Origin: a virus
Reading direction: 5' to 3' (one strand)
IMG/VR virus record: IMGVR_UViG_3300007072_000008
Coordinates: 1 to 64,000 of that record
Length of the DNA: 64,000 bases
Both the position numbers and the translations under genes were made by a program. Shown here piece by piece: positions 31,772-41,121 of this stretch. Numbering within the stretch: the stretch's first letter is position 1; each line of letters opens with the position of its first letter. Under the pieces are notes generated by a model. That model saw only the letters and a program-made list of their open reading frames with translations, was not told the origin of the DNA and ran no database searches.

Positions 31772-32737
31772 TCAGTTAATATAATGATCGATACCTAAAT
31801 CTTGTTTTTTGTAATTTTCTATATCATACAAGCATCGATCCCCATATGTTTGAGCGACATGGGAGATTAATGTTTCACTATGAGTGACTATAAAAAATTG
31901 TTTATCAGGAAATGTGGTTATCATTTGATCTAATGCTCGGGTTTGTCTTTTATAGTAGATTTCTTTTTCAAAAGAATCTATGACAACCACACTGGCTTGA
32001 TTTATATAATTACTATCACACAAATGGGCTATCATTGTAGCTAATTTTTTTTCTCCACCACTAAATGATTTGTAGTGGACCTTAACACCATATTTGTTGA
32101 TCACAAAATCATTATAAAAATCCAAGGTATGTAAATACTCTGCGTCATCCCAAATAGACCTTACTAATTCTTCATTATGTTTAACAAAATTACAGTCAAA
32201 ATTATATATTATTTTGGCTAAAGATAAAAACTTTTCGCCGTCCTGTACCGCTACTTGAAATTTCGAAGTATTAATTGGATTGTCAGCATCAATATAGTAA
32301 GCATATCCGGCACGGTCTAAACAGGTTTGCACCACACCAAAATTATTGTATTCTACTGTGCCTATTTCACCACTAGAACGGTTCACTAAGTGGGCCAGTA
32401 TATTCATGTTGTAAACCGAAGACAAACCTTCTTTTTCTTTGATAAATTGATATGTATCATAGTCTTCGTTAAATACTAGTTTTTTTAACAACAAGGAATT
32501 GTCTCGATCTATTAGCCGCGGAGAATTATATACTAAATTAATAGCTTGCAATAAGGAGGTTTTTCCAGAACCATTAGGTGCAAATATTAAATACACAGGT
32601 TTAAAGGTATCGTCTATGAATGTAAACGTAATATCCCTATAACCCATAAAATTTTGCAAACGAATATCCTTCAAGTACCACATGTTACTATATCGGCCTG
32701 TTGGTGTAGCTATTGAATTAATTAACGACCGTAACAT
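31772..32737 (-). CDS. ABC/SMC-type ATPase (RecF/AAA_15-like)
   Basis: 321 residues in one compact module without a long coiled coil. L-Q-N-F-M-G-Y near 28, Walker A A-P-N-G-S-G-K-T-S near 53-61, ABC signature F-S-G-G-E-K-K near 228, Walker B V-V-V-I-D-S-F-E and switch His in F-I-V-T-H-S-E near 285. These match RecF/OLD-like ATPases that act on DNA or in anti-phage and anti-host systems. No partner nuclease is adjacent. First gene of its operon (followed by 31516 and 31117). Confidence 0.88.
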   Translation of the reverse strand: MLRSLINSIATPTGRYSNMWYLKDIRLQNFMGYRDITFTFIDDTFKPVYLIFAPNGSGKTSLLQAINLVYNSPRLIDRDNSLLLKKLVFNEDYDTYQFIKEKEGLSSVYNMNILAHLVNRSSGEIGTVEYNNFGVVQTCLDRAGYAYYIDADNPINTSKFQVAVQDGEKFLSLAKIIYNFDCNFVKHNEELVRSIWDDAEYLHTLDFYNDFVINKYGVKVHYKSFSGGEKKLATMIAHLCDSNYINQASVVVIDSFEKEIYYKRQTRALDQMITTFPDKQFFIVTHSETLISHVAQTYGDRCLYDIENYKKQDLGIDHYIN

Positions 32738-32844
32738 TACATATAGCTAATTTTATTAATTATATTTTAAGTCTACATGTTGAAAGTGTTGAAGTGGTTT
32801 TTGTTCTAAGTATGTTTTAAATGATAATTATTTAACTGATCTTA

Positions 32845-34068
32845 TTATTCTATAAGCCAACGTATAATTAAATCGTTAGATGTAAACTGTGTTGTGTTTG
32901 CGTATTGTTTTATTATATCCCATAATTCGGCATTATCTAATAATGACTGTTCCGGTGCTTCTAAAGAAAACCATTCAGCCTCATTATAATTCTGTAAAAA
33001 ATAGGCTCTATACTTTGGATCTTCGGTGAATTTTTTTATAGTATTTTTAACAGGTCCAAAGTGAGCATATTCATAGGTAATATTAGATAGTCGTTTAATT
33101 GATTTTATCTGATCTTTGGTAGAACATTTAAGTTTTTCTCTGTTTATAGGTAACTTGTCATTTATATATTTATTTTTTACTTCTTCTTTTGCTTCGCAAT
33201 ATAGTTTATCTTGTAAGCCATTATGAATCACTATATATAACATTTGTTCTTTCGCAGGTAGTGCTTTAAATTGCTCATCAGGCAAAACCTGTAACCTTTT
33301 TATGATTTGTTCATCTTCTGGTGAGATGGGTACATATTTTAATTGATTCATAGCATTTTTTAGTTCTGGAATAATTTTAAACACCTCTTTCCAATTAGAT
33401 TCCACACTGTCTTGATCGGTATTGTTTTTGCTGGTTAAGATGGGCTTATTATTAACGGTAATTTGTAGCGCAAATATTTTATAATCATCTGTATTTGGGG
33501 CTTGTTTTCTCAGTCCAAAATAAAAAGTAGATCGCAGTTTGTTGAATCTATATGTATAAAAAAGGTTTTTAGATGCCTCCGTTCTAGATACGCACCATGT
33601 TGTAGGTACGACTTTATTAATTTCACGATCTAATTTATTCCGAATGGCTACACATGCTTGAGGATTGTCTCCTCTGTACAAATCAATTTGATTGTCACTA
33701 TAAACAGGCTCTGGCCCATCTTGTGCTGGTGCTGAATAATTAGTTTTATCTTTTTCTGCTTTGTTTATGGTTTCTATAGCAGTGAGCACTTCGTTTTTTA
33801 ATTCATCAAACGACTGAATTTGTTGAATGTTTTTAACTATTCCTGTTATTTGACGATATCGTTCACGATATTGTTCAAATAAATCTATATATCTATTAAT
33901 TTCTTGAGCAAATTGGTGTAAATCGGGTATAGATTCAATAGATTTTTTGCTTTTACATTGTTTATACTGTTCTTCATTTATAATGCCTTGATTCCGCATT
34001 ATCTTTAAAATAATATCTAATTTACGTCCTCTACCAATAGCAAATTTTAATATTTTATACCACTGCAT
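32845..34068 (-). CDS. MQWYK-tagged protein with 'WCV' domain
   Basis: 407 residues. N-terminus M-Q-W-Y-K-I-L-K. A coiled-coil-like part (about 40-110) is followed by the domain shared with the 21422 protein at about 120-235: I-D-L-Y-R-G-D, T-T-W-C-V-S-R, Y-T-Y-R, S-T-F-Y-F-G-L-R, I-F-A-L-Q-I, W-K-E-V-F-K-I-I-P-E-L. The C-terminus is helical. No known catalytic motif. Its presence 11 kb away on the opposite strand from its paralogue indicates an old duplication or independent acquisition. Confidence 0.7.
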   Translation of the reverse strand: MQWYKILKFAIGRGRKLDIILKIMRNQGIINEEQYKQCKSKKSIESIPDLHQFAQEINRYIDLFEQYRERYRQITGIVKNIQQIQSFDELKNEVLTAIETINKAEKDKTNYSAPAQDGPEPVYSDNQIDLYRGDNPQACVAIRNKLDREINKVVPTTWCVSRTEASKNLFYTYRFNKLRSTFYFGLRKQAPNTDDYKIFALQITVNNKPILTSKNNTDQDSVESNWKEVFKIIPELKNAMNQLKYVPISPEDEQIIKRLQVLPDEQFKALPAKEQMLYIVIHNGLQDKLYCEAKEEVKNKYINDKLPINREKLKCSTKDQIKSIKRLSNITYEYAHFGPVKNTIKKFTEDPKYRAYFLQNYNEAEWFSLEAPEQSLLDNAELWDIIKQYANTTQFTSNDLIIRWLIE

Positions 34069-34651
34069 AAATTAAACCTTTTATGGTTTCTAAATATCTT
34101 TTTGTATACAATAATCTACAAAATTTTAAAGCATATATGTTCTATTTTAACGTTTATAAACAATTTCCTTGTTTTTATTGATTTTTTTATCTACTTGCAT
34201 ATAGTCAATATCACTTTGAGTGTCAGCTATTCCGTTTTGTTTTACTGCTTCTAAGACTATTTTTCTAATATGACTAAAATGCTTGCAATAATTTAGAACT
34301 AACCCATTTGTTTTTTACTGCTTCTAAAACAAAATTGGGGACTACTTCTTTGTCTGTTCTAAATATGCCCACGTCCTTTAAACTATAGCCATTTAGATTT
34401 ACTGCTGACAAGGCTCTTGGTTCCACCAGGCACCTTTAAAGAATTTTCTATAATAGTTTAAGGAAGGGGTTTGTTCTCTGCAAAAAATTCTTACATAGAA
34501 TAGCTAATTTGCCTAAGAAAACTTTTTCTCGACTTTGTGAACACTTTAAATTAAACATTATTTTTATGGTATTATTATTATTATTATTATTTAATTCGGT
34601 TTATACAATTCCTTTAAAGGAAAAGCATTATTTTCTGGGAAAGTTAAAGTT
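34069..34651. other. Intergenic region with decayed repeat sequence and late-block promoter region
   Basis: 583 bases without an intact gene. The left half contains a decayed minus-strand coding remnant (listed separately). The right half is AT-rich, with an ATT microsatellite near 34574-34594 and the 14-bp palindrome TTCCTTTAAAGGAA near 34610. It probably contains the promoter for the plus-strand structural block starting at 34652, but no defined box is assignable. Confidence 0.5.
34195..34440 (-). pseudogene. DUF4116-like repeat remnant
   Basis: Minus-strand reading gives A-L-S-A-V-N-L-N-G-Y-S-L-K-D-V, R-T-D-K-E-V-V and V-L-E-A-V-K-N-K, then after a stop I-R-K-I-V-L-E-A-V-K-Q-N-G-I-A. The D-K-E-V-V-x-x-A-V-K-x-N-G pattern is that of DUF4116 repeats. 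Stops and frame changes show it is dead. Confidence 0.5.
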
Positions 34652-36730
34652 ATGACTGATATTCGACTAAATATAAACAGACCAACTCAATTAGTTTGTG
34701 AAGTTTCATTAACATTAGGGTGTTTATCTGAATTGCCCGCAGAAAATACAAACACTACAGTTCCTTTTAGATATAGTATTATTGAAGGATCTGGTATTAC
34801 GGTAATTGATGTGAAGCTATATGCTTTTGCTGATTATTATGAATTGCACATATATCTTAATGATGTCCATGATGGATATTGTCATATAATTTGGTCTGAA
34901 TCAGATACAATTACGGTATCTGAGTTTTCTAAGACTGGTTGGACGATTGTTGTGGGTAATGGATCTTGGGCAGAAATATGGTTAGATTTAACTACTATTT
35001 CACTTTCTTCTAGTTCTACAACTGAATTTTCTGGTAATGTGGTAATTTTATACCGACAAAATGATGTTGACAGTCTAGAGTTTGCAAATTACTATAAAGA
35101 TAAGCATAATTTATCTGAAGGATCTTTAATCCCACTCCCCTGTTCGTTAGATGAGATATTAGCTTCTTATCAAGATTTTTACGATCAAATTGAAAGCCCC
35201 TTGATAAATCAATTAGGAGAATTATTATTAGGTTCAGAATATACGAAAAGTATAGTGAAATATATAATAGTGGGATTTCATGTTCCTGGCGGTTTTATTG
35301 ATAATGGGGATGTAATTGCTACAACATCTAGGTTGGCTAGAATTAATTTCCCATATGTTAAGAAAACAGACAATCCTATATATGCTCCAGCTTTATATGA
35401 TACTTCGCAAATAGATCTCGATGAGGTCATTATTTGTTCCCGAATTGATGCCCCGACTTTAGCAAATGCTAAATTTATAGTAGATAACGCTATCACAATT
35501 TCTAAACAAGGGTATGCTAATGGTCAATTCTATTTCGATAAAATAGCCGCTTCTAATGAATATAATGACGCATATGCATTAGTATTAGAAGATTTTGAAA
35601 ACACAGTGCTACCACAGTTAAATATGACCGTTTTTCGTACTTATGCATGGGATGAAAATACTGATGTGCCATTATTTAGACTAAAAAACGATAGTATAGT
35701 ATGGGCTTTTGAGGCAGACAGAGCTGGTTATACATATTTTGAACCCACAAAATATTCTCGTTGTTTTTGCTATAATGCGGATACTGATGGGGCATATACG
35801 GTTAGAGATGTTAATGCTGCCCGTTGGCCTATGTTAGCCCTACTGTCTGGATATGCATCCACTGCTGGAGCAATGTCTGATCCAACGGTAGATGGGTATT
35901 TGTCACCCTCTCCGTTCTTTGACGCATTATTACAAGGGTATACAGTCGGAGAAGCTTTCGTTCGTAGTGTCCCTTTTTTAAATTGGACAGTGGGGTTATT
36001 TGGTGATCCTTTATTGACTTTTAGATTTCCGCAGGGGCCAAGTAAAACATACACTATCTCTGAAATTAATACTATTGAACAAACTGCAGAAAACATAGCT
36101 GATAGTATTGCCTTTAATATTGCAAGACAAAACGCACTAACTAGCATAACAAATATTATACTTGGATATACAGATAACATAGCAGTAAAAGATAAATTAT
36201 TTAACGCAGCAGTCACTATGAAAGGCAGAGCAGAATTGATTAATGATTCCTATTATACTAAGCTGATAAATAGTTTCTTTCAATTTGCACCTAATATAAA
36301 TAGTTTATTATTAAAACATAACACAAAAATATCCAGTTTATTAAATGAAACTTTAGGTAATAATGTTGTAGATTCTAATAATCTATATGTTAATGGACAG
36401 TGGCATATAGATCATGTTCTGACTAGATCTTCAGGATTTTTTAGATATCATTTTGTGATAGAGGCTTCAGTGTATAGTGATTTTTTGAATCCTTTTGCAA
36501 CAATTGATAGTGAAATATCATTAAACGGATGGTTTTATGAAAAAAATCAAGATGAATTTGTGGCAATTCCTGCCAATGGTGTTGCAGCTAATTTTGCCGG
36601 AAGAAGAATAAGATATATAGGTTCGTTTCCGATCACACGCGGCACAATGTTTTATGTGAGAATAAGGCAAAGAGATAATCTATCTCAATTAACTGAGTGG
36701 GTGAATATTAATAAGGTTGGAAATACATAA
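34652..36730 (+). CDS. TIGR03790-like (caspase/gingipain-fold) protein
   Basis: 692 residues. The N-terminal about 130 residues look like a beta domain. From about 130 on, V-V-I-L-Y-R-Q-N-D-V-D-S-L-E-F-A-N-Y-Y, I-V-G-F-H-V-P-G-G, D-E-V-I-I-C-S-R-I-D-A-P-T, D-A-L-L-Q-G-Y-T-V-G-E-A-F and G-L-F-G-D-P-L-L-T-F follow the order of the TIGR03790 family, which has a C25-peptidase-like layout. A beta domain completes the C-terminus. Catalytic residues are not certain. First gene of the late block, coupled to the next by TAATG. Probably a virion or tail-fibre-associated protein. Confidence 0.65.
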   Translation: MTDIRLNINRPTQLVCEVSLTLGCLSELPAENTNTTVPFRYSIIEGSGITVIDVKLYAFADYYELHIYLNDVHDGYCHIIWSESDTITVSEFSKTGWTIVVGNGSWAEIWLDLTTISLSSSSTTEFSGNVVILYRQNDVDSLEFANYYKDKHNLSEGSLIPLPCSLDEILASYQDFYDQIESPLINQLGELLLGSEYTKSIVKYIIVGFHVPGGFIDNGDVIATTSRLARINFPYVKKTDNPIYAPALYDTSQIDLDEVIICSRIDAPTLANAKFIVDNAITISKQGYANGQFYFDKIAASNEYNDAYALVLEDFENTVLPQLNMTVFRTYAWDENTDVPLFRLKNDSIVWAFEADRAGYTYFEPTKYSRCFCYNADTDGAYTVRDVNAARWPMLALLSGYASTAGAMSDPTVDGYLSPSPFFDALLQGYTVGEAFVRSVPFLNWTVGLFGDPLLTFRFPQGPSKTYTISEINTIEQTAENIADSIAFNIARQNALTSITNIILGYTDNIAVKDKLFNAAVTMKGRAELINDSYYTKLINSFFQFAPNINSLLLKHNTKISSLLNETLGNNVVDSNNLYVNGQWHIDHVLTRSSGFFRYHFVIEASVYSDFLNPFATIDSEISLNGWFYEKNQDEFVAIPANGVAANFAGRRIRYIGSFPITRGTMFYVRIRQRDNLSQLTEWVNINKVGNT

Positions 36731-38577
36731 TGTTGTCAGCAGCTAATTATCAAAATATTGTTTGTGAATTAGAAAAAGCTATTGTTGCAGGCTCAAACGC
36801 TTATTCTAAACTAATATCGGCAATTTCAATTGTTAATAATTCTGGTTTGACTGCATCTCGGACGGGTTCATTGTTAGATCAGTTAGATAAAACTATAATA
36901 CAATTATACAATATAGGTGGAGCATTCCCAGAATTGGTATCGTTTGCCAGAGCATTAAATGCACACATTGTCGAGTATTATGGCAATTTTAGTGTTTTTT
37001 TGTCTACCTATAAAATATCTATACCGGTCAATACGGCGGTCATGTTTAATAGTATTGGATATTCTGTTCCCGTTGATAATATTTATAACTGTTCTTCAAT
37101 GGTAGTTAATTCTTTTGTGGCTTATGATGCAACAATAGGACCGGATGGTAATAGGTGGGCTATAGAAGTGAGCGGTGTACCTTGTTATAAAAGAGCTACG
37201 TGGATATCACCTAGTCAGATGACAAGTGATGGACATACATTGGATCCACTATATGCTCCCACAGTTGCTAGAGTGACAAGAGATGGGGGGACACTATGGG
37301 GAGGTGTTGTTATTAGCAGTGCCGAGGCTAAATATTTTGACATACTAGATTTTGAGCCTTGGATGCCAGCACATACAAAAAACAATGTGCCAGTTTCTTG
37401 GGAAGAAGACAAAATTAATTTGCAAACTATATTAGCGTGGATAGATGCTTATAGAAATGAATGGCCAGAAGCAGTTATCGGTTTTTATCCAACTTCTTTG
37501 TTTATACCTCCTGATGTTCCTTATTATTCAGGGGCATGGCCTAGAATGGGAGATACAAGGGAAGATTTAATTACGTCTGGTCCATATCGATCAACAGATT
37601 TTTCCCAATCGCAACAGTTAGCATATATCGAAAGAATGAAAGAATATAGTACTCCTTTGATAGAAAAATTGGATTATTTAGCACCTGATTTTTATTTATT
37701 AGGTAGGAAAGAGATTGAAAGGGATTTTGCTTTTTTTGAAAGCTTTGTTAATATCTTTTCTTCTTTCAATAAACCAATATACCCGTTTATTTGGGGAATA
37801 TGGCATAGTGCATTTCCATATCGGACTATAGATATAAATGTTACTGAAATAACTGTTACTATTATGAGTGCTACGCAAGCTATATGGACGTTCCCACAAA
37901 CATTTACTCAACGTTTGCCTGATGAGGGTTCTTTAACTGTAGCTGATGTAATTGGACTTAAAATAGGTTCTTTATCTCCTACTTCTATATCTTCTACTTA
38001 TTCTCCTGGTATAACAGTTAATTACACTGACACTTCAGCGGGCACTTGGTATTTTGAATCAGCTAATGTAAATCTTGGTTTTACAGGAGGAGGTTTTCCA
38101 GATTCTAGCGGTACTACGGTAGCATTTCCTCAACCAACTACAGAAGAATTAACTCGTTATGTGAATTTTATGCAAGAACATTGTGATGGTTGTATAGTTT
38201 GGGGAGGTAGTGCGGCTGATAATGTTAATCTTTGGGATATAATAGCCCGAGAAGTTCCCGTGTTTATTGAGTTGTCTTCTTCCTCTTCTTCATCATTCAA
38301 TAATGAATCAGTAGTATTAAACGTAAGTAGATTATCATCTACGGATATCGCTTGGACTTTTAATGTTGCTTTTACAAATGAGTCGTTTGAAATAGAGGAG
38401 CTTGTAACCTTGTTAGTGGGCGAACATGAACCTATAGAAGTTATTTCTGTAGCATCGCCCATAATTATATTAAAATACCCAGACAATAATGCCACTACAT
38501 GGTCTGTGTTAGCTAATTCAAATATAGTTTTTATCGACGGAAGTAATATTACTGAAGACACGGGGACAATTATTTAA
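36730..38577 (+). CDS. Glycoside-hydrolase-like virion protein (TIM-barrel)
   Basis: 615 residues. Residues about 120-410 show barrel-like features: Y-F-D-I-L-D-F-E-P-W-M-P (acidic D-x-E pair), V-I-G-F-Y-P, L-A-P-D-F-Y and I-Y-P-F-I-W-G-I-W-H-S, reminiscent of hyaluronidase-like or other endoglycosidases. The C-terminal part is Ser/Thr-rich beta repeats. The start shares a base with the upstream stop. A depolymerase or capsule-binding role is inferred from the adjacent TIGR03790-like gene and the structural block. Confidence 0.55.
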   Translation: MLSAANYQNIVCELEKAIVAGSNAYSKLISAISIVNNSGLTASRTGSLLDQLDKTIIQLYNIGGAFPELVSFARALNAHIVEYYGNFSVFLSTYKISIPVNTAVMFNSIGYSVPVDNIYNCSSMVVNSFVAYDATIGPDGNRWAIEVSGVPCYKRATWISPSQMTSDGHTLDPLYAPTVARVTRDGGTLWGGVVISSAEAKYFDILDFEPWMPAHTKNNVPVSWEEDKINLQTILAWIDAYRNEWPEAVIGFYPTSLFIPPDVPYYSGAWPRMGDTREDLITSGPYRSTDFSQSQQLAYIERMKEYSTPLIEKLDYLAPDFYLLGRKEIERDFAFFESFVNIFSSFNKPIYPFIWGIWHSAFPYRTIDINVTEITVTIMSATQAIWTFPQTFTQRLPDEGSLTVADVIGLKIGSLSPTSISSTYSPGITVNYTDTSAGTWYFESANVNLGFTGGGFPDSSGTTVAFPQPTTEELTRYVNFMQEHCDGCIVWGGSAADNVNLWDIIAREVPVFIELSSSSSSSFNNESVVLNVSRLSSTDIAWTFNVAFTNESFEIEELVTLLVGEHEPIEVISVASPIIILKYPDNNATTWSVLANSNIVFIDGSNITEDTGTII

Positions 38578-38612
38578 AAGGATTTTGCGTGGTTTTTAAT
38601 TAACTATATTTT

Positions 38613-40472
38613 ATGCCTCGTAAACCCATTGTAACTATTGGATCGCTCTTAAAAAGTACGGAAAAAATAATTGTTCCGTCACAAACAGACATTCCCTATA
38701 TTCCCAGCATTACTGAATTTTGCGAAAGTCCTAATTATTTAGCATTGTCATTACCTCTATACCCAATACAAAGGTTAATGCTTAGAGCTTTTTACAGAGG
38801 CACGGTTGGCAATACTGCACCCGAATGCATAAATTTAACAGAAGAGGAAATGCGATTATGTAAAGAGTGTGGTTTAGACAATGAAAAAAATGGCAATGTC
38901 ATTAAAAAATGGCACAGTGGCGAAACTTTTCGAGAACTGGTATTGGTATGGGGTAGAAGAAGTGGAAAAGATTATTGTATTAGTATTATTGCTTTATATG
39001 AAGCAATGAAATTGTTAGAATGTCCTGGTGGTGATCCTTATGCTTACTATAATATTGGTAACGCTAATCCATTTACTATTTTAGCTATAGCTAATAACAA
39101 GGCACAAACTCGCATTTTATATACTGAAATATTCGGTAAATTTAAAGAAGCTCCATATTTTAGAGATAAATATTTACCTGAAGGTATTACTAATGATCGT
39201 ATATGTTTGTTAACCCCCAAAAACAAAAAAGATAATGAGCAATTAATCAGCCGTGGGTTGCCCGCACATCCCGGTTCAGTACAAATAGAAACAGGACATT
39301 CTAACTCAAACGGATTAGTCGGAAAAAGCTGTTATGTACTTATGCTAGACGAAGCAGCAACATATAAAAGATCAGGGGGTCCAGGATCGGATGAACAGCT
39401 ATATGGGAATTTATCTCCTACTACAAAAACATATGTCCATGTGGAAGAAATTAAAGACGAAAAGGGCAATGTTATAGATAAGAAAGTCAGCTATGATGGT
39501 AAAATCATAAGCATTTCTTCACCAAGAGGTATGGATGGTGTTTTCTATAGAAGATATAAAGCAGCCGAATCTACACCTAGTATGCTTATGTGTAGATTGC
39601 CTACATGGTTAGTATGCCACATGCACACGGAAGAAAGGCTTCGCAAAGAAGAACAAACTATGACGGATGAAAAATTCCGCATGGAATATGGGGCAGAATT
39701 TAGTGGAACAGAAGGTGAAAACTTCTTTGATCCCGATTTGGTTGAAATATGTTTTAATTCTCATTCATATAAAATGAAAGAATACGGAGAACCTGGAATA
39801 ACCTATTTCGCACACCTCGATCCAGCGGTTAGTAGCCATAATTACGCCTTAGCGGTGGTTCATAAACATCCTTTTATTAATGTAGAATCCAAAAAAATGG
39901 ACTATCATATAGTTTTAGATCATATGGCAATTTGGACACCCGAAAAAGGTAAACCTATTAATATTAATGTTGTAGATGAGTATGTGATAAATCTTAATAA
40001 ATTATTTAGGCTAGGATTGGTAACATATGACCACTGGAACAGTCAGTCTAGTATCGAAAAGCTAAAAAAGAATGGTATCCCAGCACTTTGTACTCCATAT
40101 AACAAACGATATAAAATTAGAATATATGATGAATTAGAACAATTAGTGAATACTGGAAGGTTAAAATTACCATTTTTTAAAACATTAAAATTAGAAATGC
40201 TTAATTTGCAAAGGCGTTATTTGCATACAGGCTATCGGATATATCCAAAGACTGATGGTGAAATTCGAACTGACGATACAGTTGATGCTTTGGCAGGTGC
40301 TTGCTATAATGCTCTTAATAAAGAGATAAATCGATTGCCACAATCGCGTTTGGCTTATACAGGTTCAGTGCCTTCTAGTGCTATGCATCATTGGCAATCA
40401 ATGTCAGGCATGTATTATGGATATGGAACAGGAACGCAAGTTTTAAATAAATTAAACCATTTAAAAGGGTAG
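38613..40472 (+). CDS. terL: Terminase large subunit
   Basis: 619 residues. ATPase: Walker A G-R-R-S-G-K-D at 114-120, Walker B Y-V-L-M-L-D-E-A-A near 245, coupling motif S-I-S-S-P-R-G near 305. RNase H-like nuclease: H-L-D-P-A near 402, T-Y-D-H-W-N-S near 470 and R-T-D-D-T-V-D-A-L near 565 supply the acidic residues. It translocates and cuts concatemeric DNA into proheads at the portal. No intein or intron. First packaging gene of the block. Confidence 0.95.
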   Translation: MPRKPIVTIGSLLKSTEKIIVPSQTDIPYIPSITEFCESPNYLALSLPLYPIQRLMLRAFYRGTVGNTAPECINLTEEEMRLCKECGLDNEKNGNVIKKWHSGETFRELVLVWGRRSGKDYCISIIALYEAMKLLECPGGDPYAYYNIGNANPFTILAIANNKAQTRILYTEIFGKFKEAPYFRDKYLPEGITNDRICLLTPKNKKDNEQLISRGLPAHPGSVQIETGHSNSNGLVGKSCYVLMLDEAATYKRSGGPGSDEQLYGNLSPTTKTYVHVEEIKDEKGNVIDKKVSYDGKIISISSPRGMDGVFYRRYKAAESTPSMLMCRLPTWLVCHMHTEERLRKEEQTMTDEKFRMEYGAEFSGTEGENFFDPDLVEICFNSHSYKMKEYGEPGITYFAHLDPAVSSHNYALAVVHKHPFINVESKKMDYHIVLDHMAIWTPEKGKPININVVDEYVINLNKLFRLGLVTYDHWNSQSSIEKLKKNGIPALCTPYNKRYKIRIYDELEQLVNTGRLKLPFFKTLKLEMLNLQRRYLHTGYRIYPKTDGEIRTDDTVDALAGACYNALNKEINRLPQSRLAYTGSVPSSAMHHWQSMSGMYYGYGTGTQVLNKLNHLKG

Positions 40473-40494
40473 TCAATGGCAGAAAGGTTATTAT

Positions 40495-41121
40495 ATGGCT
40501 AAGGAAAAATTTAATTTGATTCACGAAAAACTAATGGAAAAGCGTAGAAAAACTCAAAAATTAGAAGCACCAGATGATATGGTATTTGAAAAACTATTAT
40601 CTCCCAAAGATGAAAAAGATATAAAAAAAACTATAGAATTTTTGTTAAAAAATAATAGAGACAAAAGCGTAGGACATAGTTCAATTGAGACAGCTATAGA
40701 TAAACTAAAAGGAGATAAAAATACACCAAAACGCACCGGAAAAGATAAATATGATACATTACCTTACAATCTTGTGGCAGAAGTAAATGATCAAGAGAAA
40801 ACAAAAGCGTATGATACAAAACAAAAAGATAATGATTCAGTTGTAGATAGCGTGGTGCCTGGTATGTCAAAACCACAAAGCCAATTGCATAATGATTCAG
40901 AAAGGTTTAAAGGGTTTTCAATAGAGGATGTTAGGAACAACAAAGAATTGAGGAAAATGGTCACAGCATCATTACAAGATGCTGATGCTATGTTATACTA
41001 TATATATAGACAAGCTCTTAACGAAAAGAGAAGTCTTTCTTCAGATGAAAATACTATTATTAGTCGCATCAATGCTGACAAAATGCAACTTATACAAAAA
41101 CTTTTTAACAATGCCGTATAA
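40495..41121 (+). CDS. Hypothetical late protein
   Basis: 208 residues, highly charged and largely disordered, with a helical C-terminus (F-S-I-E-D-V-R-N-N-K-E-L-R-K). It starts after the terminase gene and overlaps the start of the next gene. No family recognised; a packaging or head accessory role is inferred from position. Confidence 0.7.
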   Translation: MAKEKFNLIHEKLMEKRRKTQKLEAPDDMVFEKLLSPKDEKDIKKTIEFLLKNNRDKSVGHSSIETAIDKLKGDKNTPKRTGKDKYDTLPYNLVAEVNDQEKTKAYDTKQKDNDSVVDSVVPGMSKPQSQLHNDSERFKGFSIEDVRNNKELRKMVTASLQDADAMLYYIYRQALNEKRSLSSDENTIISRINADKMQLIQKLFNNAV

